From contig NZ_JAJUXG010000013.1 in the NCBI RefSeq assembly GCF_021390535.1, positions 244,071 through 308,070 of the forward strand: a DNA stretch of 64,000 nt. The letters run 5' to 3'. The notes beneath the pieces are model-generated. The model did no database searches and was not told the origin of the DNA. It saw only the letters and a list, made by a program, of their open reading frames with translations. The position numbers and the translations under genes were made by a program. Of this stretch, positions 8,688 to 17,840 are shown one piece after another; the first letter of the stretch is position 1; the number at the start of each line of letters is the position of its first letter. This stretch comes from Dyadobacter sp. CY312 (lineage in GTDB: Bacteria > Bacteroidota > Bacteroidia > Cytophagales > Spirosomataceae).

Positions 8688-10442
8688 ATGGATCATTTCG
8701 TTGTTTCGGCCAGGAAGTATCGTCCCGTCACCTTCGACTCGGTGGTTGGCCAATCACACATTACTACTACGCTTAAAAATGCCATCCGCACCAATCACCT
8801 GGCGCAGGCATTTCTTTTTTGCGGACCAAGGGGTGTGGGAAAAACAACCTGTGCGCGTATTTTAGCAAAAACCATTAATTGCCAGAATTTAAGTGAGGAT
8901 GTGGAAGCTTGCGGAGCGTGTGAATCCTGCGTAAGTTTTCAGAACAATGCATCATTCAATGTGCATGAACTGGATGCAGCATCCAACAACTCTGTGGAAG
9001 ATATACGAAATCTGATTGATCAGGTTCGCTATCCTCCTCAGACAGGCAAATATAAAATCTACATCATTGATGAGGTTCACATGCTTTCACAAGCGGCTTT
9101 CAACGCTTTCCTGAAAACACTTGAAGAACCACCTGGTTATGCTATTTTCATTTTAGCGACAACCGAGAAACATAAGATTCTGCCGACCATACTTTCACGT
9201 TGCCAGATCTTTGATTTCAACCGCATACAGCCTAAGGATATTGCCTACCATCTTGCAGACATAGCAAAAAAGGAAGGAATTGAGACTGAAAAAGAAGCGT
9301 TGGAACTGATCGGCCAAAAGGCAGATGGCGGTCTTCGTGATGCCCTTTCTATGTTCGACTTAAACGTTACGTTTTCAACGGACAACCATCTCACCTACGC
9401 GGCTGTGCTGGAAAACCTGCACATTCTTGATTACGACTATTACTTCAGAATAACCGACGCACTCACGTCCGGCAGTGTTGCCAGGTCATTGGTGTTATTC
9501 GATGAAATTTTAAGAAAAGGATTTGACGGACATTTGTTTGTGGTAGGTCTGCTGGAACATTTCAGAAATGTACTGGTATGTAAAGATCCTGCCACCGTTA
9601 CTCTTTTGCAGGTTTCCGAGGTTGCTGAAAGAAAATATCTGGAACAAGCTGTTTCCGCCGATATGAGTTTTCTGCTATCGGCGCTTAGTGTGGCGAGCCA
9701 GTGCGACATCAACTATAAATCTGCCAAGAATCAGAGACTACACGTCGAGCTGTGTCTTATGAAACTGGCCCATCTGACGCACATTCTTCAACTTAATTCA
9801 CTTGCAGCCGTTGATGAAACGGCAAAAAAAAAAGTTGAGCCCGAACGACCTCAGCAAATAACAACAGAACCTGCTGCACCAGTTTATGAAAGAACCGCAG
9901 CACCGCGACCAGAACCTGTCGTTGCGCCTGCTTCTGTTACAGTCAATACTGCCGCCAAACCATCGAAACTTAGAAGTACCACCCAGCTCATTGCCTCAGC
10001 TCAGGAAATAGCAACTTCTCAGAAAGCAGAAGAAAAACAAGACGGGCATGCTACAATAGTTCAGTCTGGCAGAGTTGAAGACTTGACCTTCGAGAATTTA
10101 CAAAGTGCCTGGTACGAATTTGCAGAAAAAAGAAGGCAGGTAAAGAACTCAACGACCGAAGAAATTGCTCTGAGAAAAGAGTTCAGGTTAGACGGTTTTT
10201 CAATTGAAGTCATTCTGGACAACGACCACCAGTTTGACGCCATTCAAGGAATGCGTTACGATCTGCTCGGGTTTTTGAAAAGCAGATTCAACGAACCAAA
10301 ACTGGATATTGCTCCAAGAGTTGCACCACAGGAAGTGAGCCGTTTGCCATACACCCCGGCAGAAAAATTCAGCTACCTGGCCGAGAAAAACCCTCACTTA
10401 CTAGACTTAAAACAAGCCTTAGGATTGGATGTCGATTTTTAG
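8688..10442 (+). CDS. dnaX: DNA polymerase III subunit gamma/tau
   Basis: The 584-aa clamp-loader ATPase has an N-terminal AAA+ module. It includes ARKYRPVTFDSVVGQ, Walker A GPRGVGKTT (about residues 46-54), a four-cysteine zinc module (CQN...CGACESC), Walker B IIDEVHMLS and the arginine-finger region ATTEKHKILPTILSRC. It is followed by the DNA polymerase III gamma/tau domain III and a Pro/Ala-rich linker (about 375-440). A shorter C-terminal region follows. It loads the sliding clamp at the replication fork. The stop codon overlaps that of convergent coaE by 3 nt within a 4-nt gene overlap. Confidence 0.96.
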   Translation: MDHFVVSARKYRPVTFDSVVGQSHITTTLKNAIRTNHLAQAFLFCGPRGVGKTTCARILAKTINCQNLSEDVEACGACESCVSFQNNASFNVHELDAASNNSVEDIRNLIDQVRYPPQTGKYKIYIIDEVHMLSQAAFNAFLKTLEEPPGYAIFILATTEKHKILPTILSRCQIFDFNRIQPKDIAYHLADIAKKEGIETEKEALELIGQKADGGLRDALSMFDLNVTFSTDNHLTYAAVLENLHILDYDYYFRITDALTSGSVARSLVLFDEILRKGFDGHLFVVGLLEHFRNVLVCKDPATVTLLQVSEVAERKYLEQAVSADMSFLLSALSVASQCDINYKSAKNQRLHVELCLMKLAHLTHILQLNSLAAVDETAKKKVEPERPQQITTEPAAPVYERTAAPRPEPVVAPASVTVNTAAKPSKLRSTTQLIASAQEIATSQKAEEKQDGHATIVQSGRVEDLTFENLQSAWYEFAEKRRQVKNSTTEEIALRKEFRLDGFSIEVILDNDHQFDAIQGMRYDLLGFLKSRFNEPKLDIAPRVAPQEVSRLPYTPAEKFSYLAEKNPHLLDLKQALGLDVDF

Positions 10443-11059
10443 CGGCTCTTCCGCTTTTCAAGGAAAGCCCTATGAAGGTCCAGCACTTGTGGGATCAAGG
10501 CAGCATTTTCATCATTTTGAATAAAGAAATCTGCGATCGCTTTTCGTTTTTCGTCAGAGATCTGACGTTCGATAATTGCCCTGATCTCGTCTTCACTTCG
10601 TTTGTCGCGTTGTAAAATTCGCCTGATTCTAAGCTCTTGAGGCGCCTGAACTACCACAACATAATCAAGCTTGTTTGCGTCACCGGCAGCCTTCATAATG
10701 GCAGCCTCCTTTATAACATAGGGCTGGTTGCCCCTCTCCGACATCCATTTCTCTGTATCTTTCAAAACCACGGGATGGATGATCGCATTTAGCTTTTTGA
10801 GAAGCAGTTCGTCTTTGAAAACAATTGAAGCAACATATGAGCGATTATATTCGCCGGATGCATCGTAGGCGAGAGGACCAAGCAAAGCAACGACCTTTTC
10901 ACGGATTCCGGAATCGTGTGTCGTAAGCCATTTAGCACGTGTATCAGCATCATAGACCGATATTCCAAGACAGGAAAAAACCTTGCAGACTATACTTTTT
11001 CCGGAGCCTATTCCGCCGGTAACGCCAATCTGAAGTGGGATACGATCAGTCAGGTCCAT
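10439..11059 (-). CDS. coaE: Dephospho-CoA kinase
   Basis: The 206-aa enzyme phosphorylates dephospho-CoA in the last step of coenzyme A synthesis. The P-loop IGVTGGIGSGKS opens the protein (residues 12-23), followed by VYDADTRAKW, the substrate-binding segment, and the lid/arginine region RIRRILQRDKRSEDEIRAII. The length is normal for CoaE. It is the last gene of the nusB-to-coaE minus-strand block, 13 nt after the YbbR-like gene. Confidence 0.96.
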   Translation of the reverse strand: MDLTDRIPLQIGVTGGIGSGKSIVCKVFSCLGISVYDADTRAKWLTTHDSGIREKVVALLGPLAYDASGEYNRSYVASIVFKDELLLKKLNAIIHPVVLKDTEKWMSERGNQPYVIKEAAIMKAAGDANKLDYVVVVQAPQELRIRRILQRDKRSEDEIRAIIERQISDEKRKAIADFFIQNDENAALIPQVLDLHRAFLEKRKSR

Positions 11060-11072
11060 CGCTGTTAGTCGT

Positions 11073-11771
11073 TTATGGCTTCGGTGGAACAGGATTAAGG
11101 TATTGTGCTACCTCAAAACTAACACCGGCCGATCGGTGACTAACCTCCACCAAGGGAGAGACAGGAAGTGGGATCGGCAAAATTTCATCGAAGTTATTCT
11201 GAATCTTCGGCGCGGATATTCTTAGTCTGATCGTGTCCGGATAAGTGCGTATCATCGAAATAGGTCCATCCACAGATATGAGTGATGGCGATACATTAAT
11301 GATACTGGATATCACATAACCAGGAGGAATGTCAATGCCGGCGCTATCTACCCGAATCGGAATGATTCTTCTGATTTTACGCTCGAAACTTAGCTCAAAC
11401 GTGTCAGCTACTACATAATTAACATGCAAGTCCGGAAATAATCCGGTAATCTGATCCGTAAGCGTCGTGGAATTGATGTAGCTCGACTTGTTGGGATTGT
11501 TTACTTTATAAATTACAGGAGAGGCATTGAAGTTCAGCCAGGACTTACGTAGCAAATTCCAGCCGTTACCCGAGACATTTACTGAAACCCGCTTGGGTAA
11601 CGGCTGCAAAGGAACAAACGCTGCATTGTCGAATTCCACTGAAAGAGGATAATTAAGCTTGATAGAATAATTATCCTTATTAAGCACATTCATTAACCAA
11701 AAAAAAGTGGCGGCCAACACACAAACCAAGAAGGTTTTTACTTTATTTTTTCCTGAAGGAACTTCACTCAC
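11073..11771 (-). CDS. YbbR-like domain membrane protein
   Basis: The 232-aa protein has one N-terminal transmembrane helix (about residues 11-28, VKTFLVCVLAATFFWLMNVL) followed by an extracytoplasmic region with YbbR-like repeats. Typical YbbR blocks are VPLQPLPKRVSVNVSGNGW and PSLISVDGPISMI. In Firmicutes the related CdaR controls the c-di-AMP cyclase CdaA; whether that applies here is unknown. Placement between yajC and coaE is usual in Bacteroidota. Confidence 0.85.
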   Translation of the reverse strand: MSEVPSGKNKVKTFLVCVLAATFFWLMNVLNKDNYSIKLNYPLSVEFDNAAFVPLQPLPKRVSVNVSGNGWNLLRKSWLNFNASPVIYKVNNPNKSSYINSTTLTDQITGLFPDLHVNYVVADTFELSFERKIRRIIPIRVDSAGIDIPPGYVISSIINVSPSLISVDGPISMIRTYPDTIRLRISAPKIQNNFDEILPIPLPVSPLVEVSHRSAGVSFEVAQYLNPVPPKP

Positions 11772-11844
11772 AGCAAATCACCGGTTAGTTTAATTATTGA
11801 AAAGCACTTTGCGAAATTGTTTTCAACAAACAACTATTAATTAC

Positions 11845-12147
11845 TTATTCCGCAATGGTACGGGAAATTGCTGATTTTTCAACTGTAAGCTTAACCCCTT
11901 TGTCAAGTTCCAATACTACAATGGCTTCCTCAACAGTATATACCTTAGCATGTATCCCTCCGATTGTAACGACAGAATCACCTTTTTTGAGGTTGCCCAA
12001 CAAAGCTTTTTGTTCTTTGGCCTTTTTTTGCTGTGGACGTATCATGAAAAAATAGAATACGCCGATGATACCGACCCACATCACCACCTGATAAATCATG
12101 GCTTGGTCGCCACCTGCTGCTGCTTGTACTAAAAGAGATAATTTCAT
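11845..12147 (-). CDS. yajC: Preprotein translocase subunit YajC
   Basis: The 100-aa protein has a single transmembrane helix (about residues 19-38) followed by IRPQQKKAKEQKALLGNLKKGDSVVTIGGI, written here in part only, the strongly conserved YajC core. It associates with SecDF in the Sec export apparatus of the inner membrane. It lies 73 nt upstream of the YbbR-like gene in the same direction. Confidence 0.95.
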   Translation of the reverse strand: MKLSLLVQAAAGGDQAMIYQVVMWVGIIGVFYFFMIRPQQKKAKEQKALLGNLKKGDSVVTIGGIHAKVYTVEEAIVVLELDKGVKLTVEKSAISRTIAE

Positions 12148-12203
12148 TATGAAAAAAGGAAGATGTCCGGTTTTAAAATTTAAATAAAATAACTGTATGC
12201 TTT

Positions 12204-12647
12204 TTAATTTTCTGCCGCTGGTTTTGGTGCAGCATTCACAATACCTCTCAAACGCAACTCCGAATAAGCCGGCTCTGTATTGGCATATACTGTGATTGTT
12301 TTAACCTGAGGTCCCGATTTGTTTTTAGTATCAAACCGCACTTTGATGCTGGAAGTCGCATTGGCTTCAATCGGCTCCTTCGGCCATTCTGGTGTTGTAC
12401 AGCCACAAGAAGAAGTGATGTTGTTCAATATCAGTGGAAACTCACCATCATTTCTGAATCGGAATGTGTGCTCCACAACCGCCCCCTCCTGCACAGTCCC
12501 AAAATCATAAGAAGAGCTGTCCATCAAAGCCAAAACAGGCAGCTTTGACCCTGCCTGTTTTGATTCACTTTTCTTCTCTGTACCTGAACAGCTCAGTAAA
12601 GAAATGGATATTCCAAAAAGAAATGCAAACGTGCATATTTTCTTCAT
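12204..12647 (-). CDS. DUF1573 lipoprotein
   Basis: The 147-aa lipoprotein has a signal peptide with lipobox LLSC (Cys20). The DUF1573 domain follows, with YDFGTVQEGAVVEHTFRFRN and the cysteine pair in TSSCGCTTPEWP, an immunoglobulin-like beta-sandwich. These proteins are abundant in Bacteroidota envelopes and their function is not settled. It is encoded between the YtxH-like gene and yajC on the same strand. Confidence 0.9.
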   Translation of the reverse strand: MKKICTFAFLFGISISLLSCSGTEKKSESKQAGSKLPVLALMDSSSYDFGTVQEGAVVEHTFRFRNDGEFPLILNNITSSCGCTTPEWPKEPIEANATSSIKVRFDTKNKSGPQVKTITVYANTEPAYSELRLRGIVNAAPKPAAEN

Positions 12648-12658
12648 AACGTAAGGTT

Positions 12659-12961
12659 TCAGCTCGCTTCTCCTTTTATTTGAGCCATCAGGCGATCCAC
12701 GTCTTCGAGCAATTTCTCTGCCTTTTCACGCGCATCGTTTACTACTCTTTCACTTTCCGTTTTGGCGAAACTGTCCGGCTGATCTCTTTTATCAACCAAA
12801 TCTTCAATGACGTCCTGAAGCTTTTCGCGGTACTTAGACAAACGATATGTCAGCTGCGTACGCAATACTTCTCCTTTATAGGGTGCATACAATACCCCAA
12901 GTGCCGCTCCTGTTACACAGCCGGTCACAAATGCAATTAAACCGTTAGTTGTTTTGCTCAT
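12659..12961 (-). CDS. YtxH domain protein
   Basis: The 100-aa protein starts with a glycine-rich hydrophobic segment (residues 7-27, LIAFVTGCVTGAALGVLYAP) followed by YKGEVLRTQL, the standard YtxH/gas-vesicle-GvpP-like pattern. The rest is a long charged helix, likely a coiled coil. Related proteins are linked to general stress, and the function here is unknown. It lies 11 nt upstream of the DUF1573 gene, consistent with co-transcription. Confidence 0.88.
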   Translation of the reverse strand: MSKTTNGLIAFVTGCVTGAALGVLYAPYKGEVLRTQLTYRLSKYREKLQDVIEDLVDKRDQPDSFAKTESERVVNDAREKAEKLLEDVDRLMAQIKGEAS

Positions 12962-13055
12962 GGTTTGTTAGTTTTTATGAACAACCAGCATTTCGCTGAA
13001 TTGTTAACCAATGTTGTCAAAAATTATTCCACACCCGACAAACCTTCCCACTTTA

Positions 13056-14222
13056 CTATTTATTGTCAATCAATCCTCTTCCGCTTTTGCGTATCACGCC
13101 TTCTTTGGCAAGCTTCACGGACAATACATCAAGCACACCGTTCACAAACTTACCACTTTTAGGGGTACTGTACCTTTTAGCAATCTCAATAAATTCGTTG
13201 ATTGTCACCTTAACCGGAATTCCTGGAAAATGAATCAATTCTGCCAATGCAGTTTTAAGTATGATCATATCCACAAGGGCAATACGGTCCAATTCCCAGT
13301 TTTTAAGCTGATCGTCCAGATATGCGTCGTACTGATCACTCTCTTCAATCACAATCCTGTACAATTCCTCTACAAAAGAACTATCCTCTTCCCAATCTTT
13401 GGTAAGCGGGGCAAGTTGCAGGGTTTCGCTGCTATCAGCAGATTTCAAGGTTTTAATTGCAAGGCTGCGAATCAGTTCGCTGTGGTCTGTCCAGTACAAG
13501 TCACGCTGTTCCAGATATCCCAGTGAAATTTCATGTTTCAGAATAACCTGACGTAAGATATACTGGATGATTTGCTGATCCTCCTCCGGCGTGTGGGACG
13601 CCTGGCTGCAATACTTTTCGTATTCAGCATCTTTTCTGAGAGCTTCCCGATATATTTTTCGGATCAGGTTCATCTCATTACTCCAATTGATACCATTTCT
13701 GATAATTTCTTCTTCAAGATTTTTGTCAGCCGTAAGAACCTGTATTACCTGATTGGTATTAAGTCCTCCGTCTTTTGGAAATGGTGCTTCCGGATCGTCG
13801 TAACGTCTTTCTCTGTCAATTTTTGCCTGATGCGACAACTCAATCAACATGGAAAGCACTCTTATAAAATCGACATAAATGGATTCGGTTTCATTCAATA
13901 CCCGGCGAACCATTTTCTGTCCATCGCTGCCGGTTTGTCGCTGGTAAGCAAGAAAAGCACTTTTGGCAACGACACTAACTTTTGCAGGAATTTCCTCAGC
14001 TTCGTTCGAATTACCGGTTTTGATAAGTTCGTCGAGGATAACACCTGCCTGTTTCTTCATTTCATTGAGTTTAACGCGATCCTGAAACTCCATTGAGTTC
14101 AGATCTGGCGCAAAAGCCTCTTCAATTTGATCCAGCGCCAGCAGGCGATTGGCATCAGCGGTCAATTTTCGCGCGTAAAGCGCCTGAACAGCTTTTGTTC
14201 TTAATAATCTTCTATTCAGCAT
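13056..14222 (-). CDS. nusB: Transcription antitermination protein NusB, long form
   Basis: The 388-aa protein ends with a clear NusB domain: YDAYLDDQLKNWELDRIALVD..ILKTALAELIHFPGIPVKVTINEFIEIAKRYSTPKSGKFVNGVLDV (quoted in part). The N-terminus RRLLRTKAVQALYA is also NusB-like. Typical NusB is about 140-160 aa. Here some 200 residues separate the two parts, a feature of Bacteroidota NusB. It would join NusE (S10) on boxA RNA during rRNA transcription. It heads the minus-strand block that continues through yajC to coaE. Confidence 0.9.
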   Translation of the reverse strand: MLNRRLLRTKAVQALYARKLTADANRLLALDQIEEAFAPDLNSMEFQDRVKLNEMKKQAGVILDELIKTGNSNEAEEIPAKVSVVAKSAFLAYQRQTGSDGQKMVRRVLNETESIYVDFIRVLSMLIELSHQAKIDRERRYDDPEAPFPKDGGLNTNQVIQVLTADKNLEEEIIRNGINWSNEMNLIRKIYREALRKDAEYEKYCSQASHTPEEDQQIIQYILRQVILKHEISLGYLEQRDLYWTDHSELIRSLAIKTLKSADSSETLQLAPLTKDWEEDSSFVEELYRIVIEESDQYDAYLDDQLKNWELDRIALVDMIILKTALAELIHFPGIPVKVTINEFIEIAKRYSTPKSGKFVNGVLDVLSVKLAKEGVIRKSGRGLIDNK

Positions 14223-14688
14223 ATGCCGGATAACTAATGGATAAAAAGGTACAGTAAACCAAAGAACGTGTCTGCATGTTATTGCAAGGTTAATAGTTAC
14301 CAGCCCTGCGTTTCTTTTTTAAATAGAGTGCAAAATTAGACTATTTTGTTAAGAATCGGAAAAATTGAAAGCTCCCATTTTACCATACCGGGACACAGCA
14401 TTCAGTAAAAGATTCGCTAATTTTTCCCGACAAACAGGTCAATCTTTGGCAAGATGAGCGGAATGGATAATTTTTCAGCATGAATATGACGGACTTTACC
14501 AGAAAAATTGGTCTTATCTCCTATTACGCAGTTCATGATATTCTTTAACGTTTTTACAATTCCCCTTTAATTCTTCTTTTTAACTTTGTCAAAAATTACA
14601 GATGGAAACAGGTATTGAACATTTTCATCTCGATTTTCCTTATTAAACCAATCGATCCGGTAAAGGCTCGCTTTTAATTCTATATCTC
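14223..14688. other. Intergenic region between nusB and the ABC exporter
   Basis: This 466-nt divergent gap has no convincing gene. On the minus strand, TAATTTTG (14331-14338) fits the -7 box of a nusB promoter about 110 nt before its ATG. A plus-strand -7 box lies at 14581-14588. The rest shows nothing I can assign. Confidence 0.4.
14581..14588 (+). promoter_or_regulatory. Candidate -7 box for the ABC exporter gene
   Basis: TAACTTTG matches TANNTTTG and lies about 100 nt before the TTG start at 14689. No strong -33 box is at the expected distance, so this is tentative. Confidence 0.3.
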
Positions 14689-16470
14689 TTGAAAGCATTA
14701 AAGTACCTCAACCAGTACTTATGGAAATATAAATGGTACCTCATTCTGGGAACCGTTTTCACAGTCATATCCAACCTTTTTGGTATTATACCGGCCCAGC
14801 TGGTTCGCTATGCGTTGGATCTGGTGATTGAAACACTGGATATTTATTACCTTTTTGGCGGCTCTGCGCTTCAAAGTAAGATGTACGATATTTTCGCATT
14901 CAGCATTCTGTTATATGGTTTGCTGATCCTGGCGATGGCATTACTGAAAGGAATTTTTCTTTTCCTGGTAAGGCAAACCATCATCGTCATGTCGAGACAT
15001 ATTGAATTTGACCTGAAAAACGATGTGTACCAACATTATCAAACGCTGCCAACCAGCTTTTTCAGACAACACAGCACGGGTGATTTAATGGCCAGAATTT
15101 CGGAAGACGTGAGCAATGTGCGAATTTACGTCGGCCCTGCTCTTATGTACGGAATCAACCTTATTGTGTTGTTTTTCCTGGTGATTTCATACATGCTTAC
15201 TGTGAATGTAAAACTGACGTTCTATGTTTTACTGCCCTTGCCGTTGCTTTCCATCAGTGTTTACGTGGTCAATAGCATGATCATGAAGCGTTCACAGGAA
15301 ATTCAGAAACAGCTTTCGAGCCTGTCCACTTACGTACAGGAAGCCTTTTCGGGTATAAGGGTCATAAAATCTTTCGTTCAGGAAGATCATTCATTTTCCA
15401 ATTTCAAAACAGAAGCGGAGGATTTTAAGAACAAATCCCTGAAACTGACAAAGGTCGATTCGTTTTTTTACCCGATCATTTTGCTGCTGATAGGGCTTAG
15501 TAATATTCTCATCATTTATGTTGGCGGAAAGGAAATTATTAACGGGAACCTCACTCCCGGCAACATTACGGAGTTCATCCTTTATGTGAACATGCTGACC
15601 TGGCCGGTAATGGCTTTGGGTTGGACCACCAGTCAGATACAACGGGCCGCGTCTTCTCAGCAACGGATCAATGAGTTTTTAGATGTGAAAACAACACTCA
15701 TTTCTGACAAAAACATTACGCACCCGCTGGAAGGCTCCATTACGTTTAAAAACGTGGGCTTTGTATATCCCGATTCGGGAATTAAGGCGCTGGAAAATTT
15801 TGATCTTAAAGTTGAAAAAGGAGAATCCGTCGCGATTTTGGGCACAACAGGCTCGGGAAAAAGTACATTGGCGCATCTGCTTTGCCGTTTATATGATCCC
15901 ACCGAAGGTGAAATTCTTGTTGACAATATTCCTTTGAAAGATTACGCCGTACATGCCTATCGCCGGCAGATCGGCTATGTCCCCCAGGATGTTTTTCTTT
16001 TCTCTGATTCTATTGAAAACAATGTAAGATTTGGAACAACTGATATGCCTTTTGAGCGTATTGAGCAGGCTGTGAAAGATGCGGATCTTTATACAAACAT
16101 CCAGGATTTCCCAATGGGCTATGGAACGATGCTTGGTGAACGTGGTATCACGCTATCCGGCGGACAAAAACAGCGACTTTCTATTGCACGCGCCATTGCG
16201 AGGGACCCCAAAATCCTAATCCTGGACGATTGCCTTTCGGCTGTTGACACCAATACAGAAAACATTATTCTGAACAACCTGAAAAGGATTATGGATCAAC
16301 GGACATCCGTAATTATTTCCCACCGCGTTTCCTCAGCCAAGCTGGCCGACCGCATTGTTGTACTGGACGATGGGAAGATTGTTGAGCAGGGCACACACAC
16401 CGAGCTCATGGCGAAAAATGGCGCTTATAAAGAATTGTATGAGAAGCAGTTGATGGCGGAGGAAGTTTGA
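14689..16470 (+). CDS. ABC exporter, fused membrane and ATPase domains
   Basis: The 593-aa protein is a type IV (MsbA/BmrA-like) half-transporter. Six transmembrane helices lie in residues 1-320, then a nucleotide-binding domain with Walker A GTTGSGKST, Q-loop GYVPQDVFLFS, signature LSGGQKQR, Walker B ILILDDCLSAVD and H-loop VIISHRVSSA. It would work as a homodimer or heterodimer exporting lipids, drugs or peptides from the inner membrane; the substrate cannot be told. The start is TTG, since the in-frame codons back to a stop at 14644 include no ATG. The sequence after it (KALKYLNQYLWKYKW) is a typical N-terminus. Confidence 0.92.
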   Translation: MKALKYLNQYLWKYKWYLILGTVFTVISNLFGIIPAQLVRYALDLVIETLDIYYLFGGSALQSKMYDIFAFSILLYGLLILAMALLKGIFLFLVRQTIIVMSRHIEFDLKNDVYQHYQTLPTSFFRQHSTGDLMARISEDVSNVRIYVGPALMYGINLIVLFFLVISYMLTVNVKLTFYVLLPLPLLSISVYVVNSMIMKRSQEIQKQLSSLSTYVQEAFSGIRVIKSFVQEDHSFSNFKTEAEDFKNKSLKLTKVDSFFYPIILLLIGLSNILIIYVGGKEIINGNLTPGNITEFILYVNMLTWPVMALGWTTSQIQRAASSQQRINEFLDVKTTLISDKNITHPLEGSITFKNVGFVYPDSGIKALENFDLKVEKGESVAILGTTGSGKSTLAHLLCRLYDPTEGEILVDNIPLKDYAVHAYRRQIGYVPQDVFLFSDSIENNVRFGTTDMPFERIEQAVKDADLYTNIQDFPMGYGTMLGERGITLSGGQKQRLSIARAIARDPKILILDDCLSAVDTNTENIILNNLKRIMDQRTSVIISHRVSSAKLADRIVVLDDGKIVEQGTHTELMAKNGAYKELYEKQLMAEEV

Positions 16471-16545
16471 TAAACATCGCCTTAACAAAACCACTGTTTA
16501 TTCTTATATTTGTTATTGTTCAACCACTTACTATTCCGTTGAAAT

Positions 16546-16770
16546 ATGAAAATAGAATTGGAAGTACCTGACAACAAGGTCTCTTTTATAATGGAATTGA
16601 TTGAAAGTATTCCATTTATTAAATTCAAGAAAGTAGAAAGTAGCTCCGCAAATCAGATGGACACTACTGATTATCTGCTTAGCACTTCTACAAATAAAAG
16701 CCGTTTACTCGCAGCTATTGATCGTTCAAAAAATGGAGATGTTGAATATTATAATTTGATTGAAGAATGA
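16546..16770 (+). CDS. Antitoxin partner of YoeB
   Basis: The 74-aa acidic protein starts MKIELEVPDNKVSFIMELI and ends LLAAIDRSKNGDVEYYNLIEE. Its stop overlaps the start of the YoeB gene by 4 nt (ATGA), the classic order of an antitoxin before its toxin. It is shorter than YefM/Phd antitoxins and lacks their typical N-terminal repressor fold. The short beta-strand start followed by a helix and a flexible tail is common in Bacteroidota antitoxins. Identification rests mainly on its partner. Confidence 0.75.
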   Translation: MKIELEVPDNKVSFIMELIESIPFIKFKKVESSSANQMDTTDYLLSTSTNKSRLLAAIDRSKNGDVEYYNLIEE

Positions 16771-17021
16771 TTCTTTCCTGGGATCGTGACGCTTGGGCTG
16801 ATTATGTCTATTGGCAAACAACAGATATAAAAATTGTCAAGAAAATAAATGAACTCATCAGAGAATGTCTCCGCACTCCTTTTGAAGGTAAGGGAAAACC
16901 CGAACCACTAAAGGGCAACCTTAGTGGCTTTTGGTCCAGACGTATTACTGATGAACACAGATTAGTTTACGAAGTAAAAAAGGATTCAGTTCATATTATA
17001 CAATGCCGCTTCCATTACTAG
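16767..17021 (+). CDS. yoeB: YoeB-family mRNA interferase toxin
   Basis: The 84-aa protein has the full Txe/YoeB pattern: WDRDAWADYVYWQ, then IRECLRTPFEGKGKPEPLKG, then GFWSRRITDEHRLVY and the terminal CRFHY. The conserved Glu (in KPEPLKG), Arg (SRRIT) and C-terminal His-Tyr are those used for ribosome-dependent mRNA cleavage in E. coli YoeB, so it is probably active. It overlaps its antitoxin by 4 nt and is convergent with the LexA-like repressor gene, 7 nt away. Confidence 0.93.
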   Translation: MILSWDRDAWADYVYWQTTDIKIVKKINELIRECLRTPFEGKGKPEPLKGNLSGFWSRRITDEHRLVYEVKKDSVHIIQCRFHY

Positions 17022-17028
17022 CGTCTCC

Positions 17029-17790
17029 CTACTTCGCCATCTTCCTCACTTCTTCTTTCAATTCCTTCATTTCCTGATGTAAACTTTGCAGGCTTACATT
17101 TTGAAAATCTGCATCCAGATCAAAACTTAGTTTACTGTTCACCTGCCAGAGTTCACGAATTTCGCTGCGATCAATACGGATCGGTGTATATTCCGGGTTG
17201 AGTGAAATCAGATTGATGTAAGTTGTGGCATTGTCCTTCTGTATTTTCTTAACAAGAATACTATCTGCCGTCACGACAACATACATTCGGTTACCAGCCA
17301 GATTATCCCAGTCATCCACGGCACGGCCCACAATCCATTCTCCTGAATGCAAGGCAGGTAACATACTATCTCCATCCACCTGAAATCCGCGAAAAGACGC
17401 ATTACGGTATTCAGGCAAAGGAATACTGAATGCAGGCAGACTTTCAAACCATTGTGTATCGCCGATGTTTAATGGATAACCAGCAGCAGCTTTGGCATTC
17501 ACCAAAACGATGTTTTCTTTTCCCTCATTGTCAACCGTGATCACCTTGGGGCTCATCGCCACCTCTTCCGCCCTGAGATATTTCTGCCCGCTTTCACCAA
17601 AAAGCCAAAGCGGATTGATATGATACTTTTTCAAAAGCTCTTTCACAGCAGAACCTGGAATACGCGTACGCCCCCGCTCGATATCGGCTGTTGTTGCGCC
17701 AATACCAAGCTCTTCTGCAAACGTAGCCTGCGTAAGTTTTAACTCTTCCCTTATCTGCTTAAACCGCCTGAACTCTTCTTCGACTGACAT
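17029..17790 (-). CDS. LexA-like HTH-S24 self-cleaving repressor
   Basis: The 253-aa protein joins an N-terminal XRE helix-turn-helix (about residues 8-65, with LTQATFAEELGIGATT) to a C-terminal S24 peptidase domain. The latter has an Ala-Gly pair suited for autocleavage in AKAAAGYP (A103-G104), catalytic Ser142 in VDGDSMLP and a lysine at 181 or 182 in SILVKKIQ. Such repressors are inactivated by RecA-stimulated self-cleavage. The gene is divergent from dinB, and the 131-nt gap contains repeated TTTCCA/TGGAAA elements, so it probably represses both itself and dinB. A short C-terminal helix with several Glu/Lys residues ends the protein. Confidence 0.88.
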   Translation of the reverse strand: MSVEEEFRRFKQIREELKLTQATFAEELGIGATTADIERGRTRIPGSAVKELLKKYHINPLWLFGESGQKYLRAEEVAMSPKVITVDNEGKENIVLVNAKAAAGYPLNIGDTQWFESLPAFSIPLPEYRNASFRGFQVDGDSMLPALHSGEWIVGRAVDDWDNLAGNRMYVVVTADSILVKKIQKDNATTYINLISLNPEYTPIRIDRSEIRELWQVNSKLSFDLDADFQNVSLQSLHQEMKELKEEVRKMAK

Positions 17791-17840
17791 ATTCCTGAAT
17801 TAAGTCTGTAACTCCTTAATAATCTCAAAGATAAAAATAT

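Noticed and set aside
17029..17790. S24 repressor as a prophage repressor
   Set aside because: No phage structural, integrase or lysis genes are nearby, and the direct neighbours are repair polymerases.
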